From the NCBI GenBank assembly GCA_041178225.1, contig JBEGVV010000218.1:1-21820 (forward strand): a DNA stretch of 21,820 bases, in the 5' to 3' direction. Under the pieces are notes generated by a model. It was not told where the DNA came from, did no database searches, and saw only the letters and a program-made list of their open reading frames with translations. Below, piece by piece: positions 18,039 through 21,820 of this stretch (positions within the stretch are counted from its first letter, which is position 1; each line of letters begins with the position of its first letter). The position numbers were made by a program, and so were the translations under genes. Source of the stretch: CAIOSQ01 sp041178225 (GTDB taxonomy: Bacteria; Pseudomonadota; Alphaproteobacteria; CACIAM-22H2).

Positions 18039-19292
18039 TCACAGCCGCTCGCCGCGCACGAGGCGCGGCAGGTCCCCGACCACGCCCATGGCATGGCGCA
18101 TGAAGAGGCGCTTGAGCGGCGCGACGCGCTCGACCGCGGCGAGGCCGAGGCGCCGCGCGAGGCGCAGCGGCGGCAGGTCGTTGGAGAAGAGGCGGTTCAG
18201 GGCATCGGTGACCGCGAGCAGCGACATGTTGTCGACGCGCCGCCAGCGCTGGTATCGCTCGAGCACCTCGCCGCCGCCGATGTCGAGGCCGAGCCGCGCC
18301 GCGTCGACCACGCATTCCGCGAGCGCCGCCACGTCGCGCAGGCCGAGGTTGAAGCCCTGGCCGGCGATCGGGTGGATCGCGTGCGCCGCGTCGCCGGCGA
18401 GCGCGACGCGCTCGGCGACGAGGGCGTCGGCCTGCACGATCTCCAGCGGGTAGGCGAAGCGCCGGCCCTCGAGCGAGAGCGCGCCGAGCCAGTCGCCGAA
18501 GCGGCGCCGTGCCTCGGCCGCGAAGGCCTCCGCGTCGAGCGCCATCAGCGCGGGCACGAGCGCCTCATGCTCCGTCCAGACGATCGAGGAGCGATGCGCG
18601 CCGTCGCGGTCGGGCAGCGGCAGCATCGCGAAGGGCCCGGCGGGCAGGAAGCGCTCATGCGCGACGTTGGCGTGCGGCTTCTCGTGGCGCAGCGTGGCGA
18701 CGATGCCGGACTGGCCGTAGCGGTGGCGGAAGACGCCGATGCCGGCGGCCTCGCGCACGGCAGAGGCCTTTCCGTCGCAGCCCACGAGCAGGCGCGCCGC
18801 GATGCGCCGGCCATCGGCGAGCTCGACGAGGCGCGCGCCCGGGCGCTGGCCGAAGCCGGCGACGCGCGCGGGCGCGAGCCAGCGCAGCGAGGGCGTGCGC
18901 GCCGCGCAGGCCTGGAGCGCGCGGCGCGTGAAGCGGTTCTCGACGATGAAGCCGAGCGGATGGTCGGCCACCTCGCGGTGGTCGTAGTGCAGGAAGAGGC
19001 GCGATTGCCCGTCGGATACGCGGATGTCCTCGATCGCGGCGGCGTCGGCGGCGAGCAGGTCCCAGGCGCCGATCGCGGCCAGCACGCGCTGCGAGCCCCA
19101 GGCGATGGCCGAGGACCTTCCATCGGCGGCGTCGGCGGACGAGTCGGCGGGCGCGTCGCGGTCGACGACGACCACGCCGAGCCCGGCGCCGGCCAGCGCC
19201 AGGGCGAGGCTCAGCCCGACGAGGCCGCCGCCGACGATGGCGACGTCGCACTCCTCCTCGGCAGGCGGCCTTGTCTCGCGCGCGACATCCAT
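18039..19292 (-). CDS. UbiH/UbiF/VisC/COQ6-family FAD-dependent monooxygenase
   Basis: These flavoenzymes hydroxylate the ring of ubiquinone precursors using NAD(P)H and O2 at the membrane face. The 417-residue protein has the FAD dinucleotide motif VAIVGGGLVGLSLALALAGAG (18-38), the middle LLVGCDGKASAVRE (DG at 173-174) and the C-terminal ALAGDAAHAIHPIAGQGFNLGLRDV (GD at 300-301), which is diagnostic of the UbiH/COQ6 group. Which ring position it hydroxylates cannot be told from sequence; alphaproteobacteria often use one broad-specificity member. The gene is divergent from glnK, and no clear ribosome site precedes the chosen ATG. An imperfect inverted repeat begins 3 nt upstream of that ATG and would lie in the leader. 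Confidence 0.94.
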   Translation of the reverse strand: MDVARETRPPAEEECDVAIVGGGLVGLSLALALAGAGLGVVVVDRDAPADSSADAADGRSSAIAWGSQRVLAAIGAWDLLAADAAAIEDIRVSDGQSRLFLHYDHREVADHPLGFIVENRFTRRALQACAARTPSLRWLAPARVAGFGQRPGARLVELADGRRIAARLLVGCDGKASAVREAAGIGVFRHRYGQSGIVATLRHEKPHANVAHERFLPAGPFAMLPLPDRDGAHRSSIVWTEHEALVPALMALDAEAFAAEARRRFGDWLGALSLEGRRFAYPLEIVQADALVAERVALAGDAAHAIHPIAGQGFNLGLRDVAALAECVVDAARLGLDIGGGEVLERYQRWRRVDNMSLLAVTDALNRLFSNDLPPLRLARRLGLAAVERVAPLKRLFMRHAMGVVGDLPRLVRGERL

Positions 19293-19294
19293 GG

Positions 19295-19341
19295 CGCGCG
19301 GAAACTGCAGCAGCGCGCCGTCGCCTGTCCAGTTCCGCGCG
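19295..19341. repeat. Imperfect inverted repeat between the UbiH-family gene and glnK
   Basis: CGCGCGGAAACTG (19295-19307) and CAGTTCCGCGCG (19330-19341) are complementary apart from one unpaired A, separated by 22 nt. It could be a hairpin in the hydroxylase mRNA leader or a two-site operator in the divergent region. Confidence 0.5.
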
Positions 19342-19356
19342 GCAGGTGGCGGCGAG

Positions 19357-19372
19357 CGGCACGGGACTTGAA
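19357..19372 (+). promoter_or_regulatory. Sigma54-like promoter box before glnK
   Basis: CGGCACGGGACTTGAA fits the TGGCACG-N4-TTGCA consensus with correct -24/-12 spacing. Two positions differ: the first T is C, and the normally near-invariant C of the -12 GC is A. The leader would be about 50 nt. I see no NtrC-like palindrome next to it. Confidence 0.42.
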
Positions 19373-19435
19373 TGGGAACGCCACGATCGGACGCCGCGCG
19401 CCCCCGCCGCGGCCAGCGAAGGAAAGGAACCCGAC

Positions 19436-19774
19436 ATGAAGATGATCATGGCCGTCATCAAGCCGTTCAAGCTCGACGAGGTGCGCGAGGCGCTCACCGA
19501 ACTCGGCGTGCAGGGCCTCACCGTCACCGAGGTGAAGGGCTTCGGGCGCCAGAAGGGCCAGACCGAGATCTATCGCGGCGCCGAGTACCAGGTGAATTTC
19601 CTGCCGAAGGTGAAGATCGAGGTGGCGGTCGCCGACGCGACGGCTGCGCGCGTCGTCGAGGCGATCCAGAAGGCCGCGGCCACGGGCAAGATCGGCGACG
19701 GGAAGATCTTCGTCTACGAGCTCACGAGCGCGGTGCGCATCCGCACCGGCGAGACCGACGCCGAAGCGCTCTGA
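19436..19774 (+). CDS. glnK: Nitrogen regulatory P-II protein GlnK
   Basis: P-II proteins are cytoplasmic trimers that sense 2-oxoglutarate, ATP/ADP and, through uridylylation, glutamine. GlnK binds and blocks AmtB when nitrogen is sufficient. The 112 residues are the full family length and begin MKMIMAVIKPFKLDEVREAL. The T-loop GFGRQKGQTEIYRGAEYQVNF contains Tyr51, the uridylylation site. TGKIGDGKIFVYELTSAVRIRTGE matches the C-terminal signature, with the ATP/2-oxoglutarate-binding loop. The position just before amtB, and the amtB link, favour GlnK (GlnZ-like) over GlnB. A strong purine run GGAAAGGAA precedes the ATG. No terminator is obvious before amtB, so read-through is likely. Confidence 0.96.
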   Translation: MKMIMAVIKPFKLDEVREALTELGVQGLTVTEVKGFGRQKGQTEIYRGAEYQVNFLPKVKIEVAVADATAARVVEAIQKAAATGKIGDGKIFVYELTSAVRIRTGETDAEAL

Positions 19775-19813
19775 TCGCCTGCCCGGAAAATAGGCTCCCG
19801 CGTCCAACTGAAA

Positions 19814-19832
19814 ATGCACATTTATTGTGCAT
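19814..19832. promoter_or_regulatory. NtrC-like binding palindrome upstream of amtB
   Basis: ATGCACATTTATTGTGCAT is a perfect 7-bp inverted repeat around TTTAT. It has the TGCAC-N7-GTGCA geometry of NtrC sites. It is strikingly AT-rich for this region and its centre lies about 70 nt upstream of the sigma54-like box (near -94 from the predicted start), a normal enhancer distance. Confidence 0.62.
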
Positions 19833-19855
19833 CTCAGGCAGGTGCTCGCCGCGAA

Positions 19856-19888
19856 GGCGGAAAATCCCCTTCCCGGGGGAGAAGCGCC
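19856..19888 (+). repeat. Compound hairpin between glnK and the amtB promoter
   Basis: Outer arms GGCG (19856-19859) and CGCC (19885-19888) enclose an inner stem TCCCC (19865-19869) and GGGGA (19876-19880). It may be a weak glnK terminator or a structural element between enhancer and promoter. No T-run follows. Confidence 0.3.
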
Positions 19889-19890
19889 GC

Positions 19891-19906
19891 TGGCACGGAA
19901 ATTGAG
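19891..19906 (+). promoter_or_regulatory. Sigma54-like promoter box before amtB
   Basis: TGGCACGGAAATTGAG matches the -24 half (TGGCACG) perfectly with correct spacing to TTG. The -12 C is A, the same deviation as in the box before glnK. The predicted leader is about 60 nt. Confidence 0.5.
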
Positions 19907-19978
19907 TCCCCCACCCGAGAGACGGCCGGAGGCGGCGCTTCCCGCGCGCCGACGGCCACGACACCAAGGAGAGACAAG

Positions 19979-21325
19979 ATGACGACCTCGACCCGACTGC
20001 CGGCGCGCGCCGGCCTCGCGACGGTCGCAGCGTTCCTGGCCACGACCCCGGCCTGGGCCGCCGACGCCAAGATCGATGCCGGCGACACGGCATGGATGCT
20101 GACCGCCACCACCCTCGTCCTGATGATGACGATCCCGGGCCTCGCGCTGTTCTACGCGGGCATGGTGCGCAAGAAGAACGTGCTGTCGACGATGATGCAG
20201 TCCTTCGCGATCTGCAGCCTCGTGACCATCCTGTGGATGGTGGTCGGCTACAGCCTCGCCTTCGGCAATGGCGGCAGCCTCGTTGGCGACTTCTCGCGCG
20301 TGCTGCTCTCCGGCATGGGCTGGGAGAAGCCCTTCACGCTGGGCACCGGCGACGCCGCCGTCGCGACCACGATCCCCGAGGTCGTGTTCATGATGTTCCA
20401 GATGACCTTCGCGATCATCACGCCGGCGCTGATCTGCGGCGCCTTCGCCGACCGCATGAAGTTCTCGGCGATGCTGTGGTTCATGGGCGTCTGGCTCGTG
20501 GTCGTCTACGCGCCGGTCGCGCACATGGTCTGGCATCCCTCCGGCTGGATCTTCGCCTCGGGCGCGCTGGACTTCGCCGGCGGCACGGTGGTGCACATCA
20601 ACGCGGGCATCGCGGGCCTCGTCGCGGCGATCGTGCTCGGCAAGCGCCGCGGCTACGGCCACGACAACATGGCGCCGCACAACCTCGCCCTCGCGGTGAT
20701 CGGCGCCTCGCTGCTCTGGGTCGGCTGGTTCGGCTTCAACGCCGGCTCCGCCGCCGCCGCCAATGGCCGCGCCGGCATGGCCATGGCGGTGACGCAGATC
20801 GCCACCGCTGCCGCGGCCCTGTCCTGGATGTTCGCGGAGTGGATGACGCGCGGCAAGCCGTCGGTGCTGGGCATCGTGTCCGGCGCGGTCGCGGGCCTGG
20901 TGGCGATCACGCCGGCCTCGGGCTTCGTGATGCCCGGCGGCGCGCTCGCCATCGGCGTCGCCTCCGGCCTCGTCTGCTTCTGGGCCTCGACGACGCTCAA
21001 GCGCAAGCTCGGCTACGACGACTCCCTCGACGTCTTCGGCGTGCACGGCGTCGGCGGCATCGTCGGCGCGATCCTCACCGGCGTCTTCGCGGTCGGCGCG
21101 CTCTCCGCGACGGAGGCGACACCGGCCGGCTCGCAGGGCCTTCTCGAGGGCAACGCCGGCCAGGTCGTGACACAGCTCGTCGCCGTCGCGTTCACCATCG
21201 CCTACTCGGCGATCGCGAGCTTCGTGATCCTGAAGATCGTCGACGCCACCATCGGCCTGCGCGTCAGCGACGAGCAGGAGCGCGACGGCCTCGACCTCGC
21301 GCTGCACGGCGAGACGATCCACTGA
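19979..21325 (+). CDS. amtB: Ammonium transporter AmtB
   Basis: AmtB forms a trimeric inner-membrane channel that takes up ammonium at low external levels. The 448-residue precursor has a signal peptide with a likely cut after AWA (residue 27), then about eleven membrane helices. Family landmarks are present: WMLTATTLVLMMTIPGLALFYAGMVRKKN, the ICGAFADRMKF region, the pore histidines His182 (VAHMVWHPSGW) and His356 (DVFGVHGVGG), and VVHINAGIAGLVAA. Length is normal. AAGGAG (19966-19971) lies 7 nt before the ATG, the strongest ribosome site in the window. It follows glnK by 204 nt; the gap holds an NtrC-like palindrome and a sigma54-like box, so nitrogen control is likely. A strong terminator follows. 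Confidence 0.97.
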   Translation: MTTSTRLPARAGLATVAAFLATTPAWAADAKIDAGDTAWMLTATTLVLMMTIPGLALFYAGMVRKKNVLSTMMQSFAICSLVTILWMVVGYSLAFGNGGSLVGDFSRVLLSGMGWEKPFTLGTGDAAVATTIPEVVFMMFQMTFAIITPALICGAFADRMKFSAMLWFMGVWLVVVYAPVAHMVWHPSGWIFASGALDFAGGTVVHINAGIAGLVAAIVLGKRRGYGHDNMAPHNLALAVIGASLLWVGWFGFNAGSAAAANGRAGMAMAVTQIATAAAALSWMFAEWMTRGKPSVLGIVSGAVAGLVAITPASGFVMPGGALAIGVASGLVCFWASTTLKRKLGYDDSLDVFGVHGVGGIVGAILTGVFAVGALSATEATPAGSQGLLEGNAGQVVTQLVAVAFTIAYSAIASFVILKIVDATIGLRVSDEQERDGLDLALHGETIH

Positions 21326-21339
21326 TCGTCCCGCCGTCC

Positions 21340-21386
21340 ACCGCCCGGCGCGCAGCCCCCCGCGCGCCGGGCGGTCTTCGTTCGTT
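21340..21386 (+). terminator. Strong intrinsic terminator after amtB
   Basis: A perfect 14-bp inverted repeat (21340-21353 with 21362-21375, arms ACCGCCCGGCGCGC and its complement) has an 8-nt loop AGCCCCCC. It is followed by T-rich CTTCGTTCGTT. It starts 14 nt after the amtB stop. Confidence 0.85.
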
Positions 21387-21480
21387 GCGTACGCCTTTCG
21401 TTCCGTCGTTCACGCGACTCGGGGATTTCGTGGGGAACACCGGCACCACCCACGACATATGGCGGTCCCGATAGCTCGAC

Positions 21481-21509
21481 TTGTGCTTCAAGGAGGCGGC
21501 CGATAGGAT
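21481..21509 (+). promoter_or_regulatory. Candidate promoter of the aminotransferase gene
   Basis: TTGTGC (21481-21486), 17 nt, then TAGGAT (21504-21509), with three and four matches to consensus. It sits after the amtB terminator and leaves a leader of about 67 nt. I see no other feature in the 207 nt between terminator and ATG. Confidence 0.35.
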
Positions 21510-21582
21510 TGATTCGGTTTCGTTTTCCTGCGGCGCCCGGGAGGGGTTCCGGCGCCGCGCCCTCGCCCCGGCCGGTCCATCC

Positions 21583-21820
21583 ATGATCAATGCCCGCCTC
21601 GAACGGCTCAACGACTATCCGTTCCAGCGCCTCGCCGACCTGCTGAAGGGCAACGACCCGCGCAGCAACGATCGCCCGATCATGCTGCATATCGGCGAAC
21701 CCCAGCACCAGCCGCCGGACTTCGCGATCGACATCATCGCCGGCGACCGCAAGCGCTGGAACCTCTACCCGCCGGTCGTCGGGACGCCGGGCCTGCGCGA
21801 ATCCTGCGCGGGCTTCCTGC
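21583..21820 (+). CDS. Class I/II PLP aminotransferase (N-terminal part only)
   Basis: The 79 complete codons seen begin MINARLERLNDYPFQRLADL and continue with DRPIMLHIGEPQHQPPDF, KRWNLYPPVVGTPGLRESCAGFL. The LxxYPFxRL opening, the IGEPQHxPP strand and the YPPVxGTPxLR segment are typical of fold-type I aminotransferases annotated as aspartate or N-succinyldiaminopimelate aminotransferases (DapC-like). The PLP lysine and all later motifs lie beyond the window, so substrate and integrity cannot be judged. No good ribosome site precedes the ATG. It lies after the amtB terminator and probably has its own promoter. Confidence 0.85.
   Translation, partial: MINARLERLNDYPFQRLADLLKGNDPRSNDRPIMLHIGEPQHQPPDFAIDIIAGDRKRWNLYPPVVGTPGLRESCAGFL

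Noticed and set aside
19211..21322. A 703-codon minus-strand frame opposite glnK and amtB.
   Set aside because: It mirrors the amtB membrane-protein codons and has a His/Arg/Asp-rich shadow composition.

Overview
The window reads as chromosomal core DNA of a very GC-rich alphaproteobacterium (GC clearly above 70 percent by eye). The malic enzyme/phosphotransacetylase fusion, the P-II/ammonium-transporter pair beside a UbiH-type hydroxylase, the WCGPC-type YbbN co-chaperone operon and the CTAG-containing promoters all fit Alphaproteobacteria. A Rhodospirillales-like organism is my best guess, but that is inference. No insertion sequence, phage, integrase, CRISPR array or plasmid signature is visible, and coding density is near total. 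No gap between genes exceeds about 260 bases.

Layout. (1) Bases 1-5192, minus strand: a probable operon of maeB, a 715-residue protein joining a papain-like peptidase domain to a serine alpha/beta hydrolase domain, and a citryl-CoA lyase-like protein cut by the window edge. (2) 5375-8053, plus: mutS, divergent from maeB. (3) 8109-10001: a membrane-anchored nucleotide-sugar 4,6-dehydratase of the CapD/WbpM type. 10081-11658: purH. 11818-12681: an FkbM-type methyltransferase with its own sigma70-like promoter. (4) 12706-13196, minus: a small OmpA-domain lipoprotein just downstream of tRNA-Gly(GCC). (5) 13417-18031, plus: a tight six-gene run of YbbN/CnoX thioredoxin-TPR protein, Lon-substrate-binding-domain protein, Trm112-like protein, DUF971 protein, YcjX-like P-loop protein and YcjF/DUF697-like membrane protein. 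(6) 18039-19292, minus: UbiH/COQ6-family FAD monooxygenase. (7) 19436-21325, plus: glnK and amtB, with sigma54-like boxes before each gene, an NtrC-like palindrome before amtB and a strong terminator after it. (8) From 21583: the start of a class I/II aminotransferase.

How they work together. glnK-amtB is the nitrogen-sensing module: AmtB conducts ammonium, GlnK plugs it when nitrogen is plentiful, and the upstream sites suggest NtrC/sigma54 control. The YbbN operon looks like a protein-quality and stress housekeeping cluster. maeB and the citryl-CoA lyase-like gene both act at C4/acetyl-CoA nodes of central carbon metabolism, yet the dual hydrolase between them has no obvious role there.

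Most of the window is ordinary core genome. The best candidate for something undescribed is the two-headed peptidase-hydrolase at 760-2907. Next come the sigma54-like boxes of glnK and amtB, which share the same -12 deviation, and two proteins (FkbM-like and OmpA-like) that have lost a normally conserved residue.
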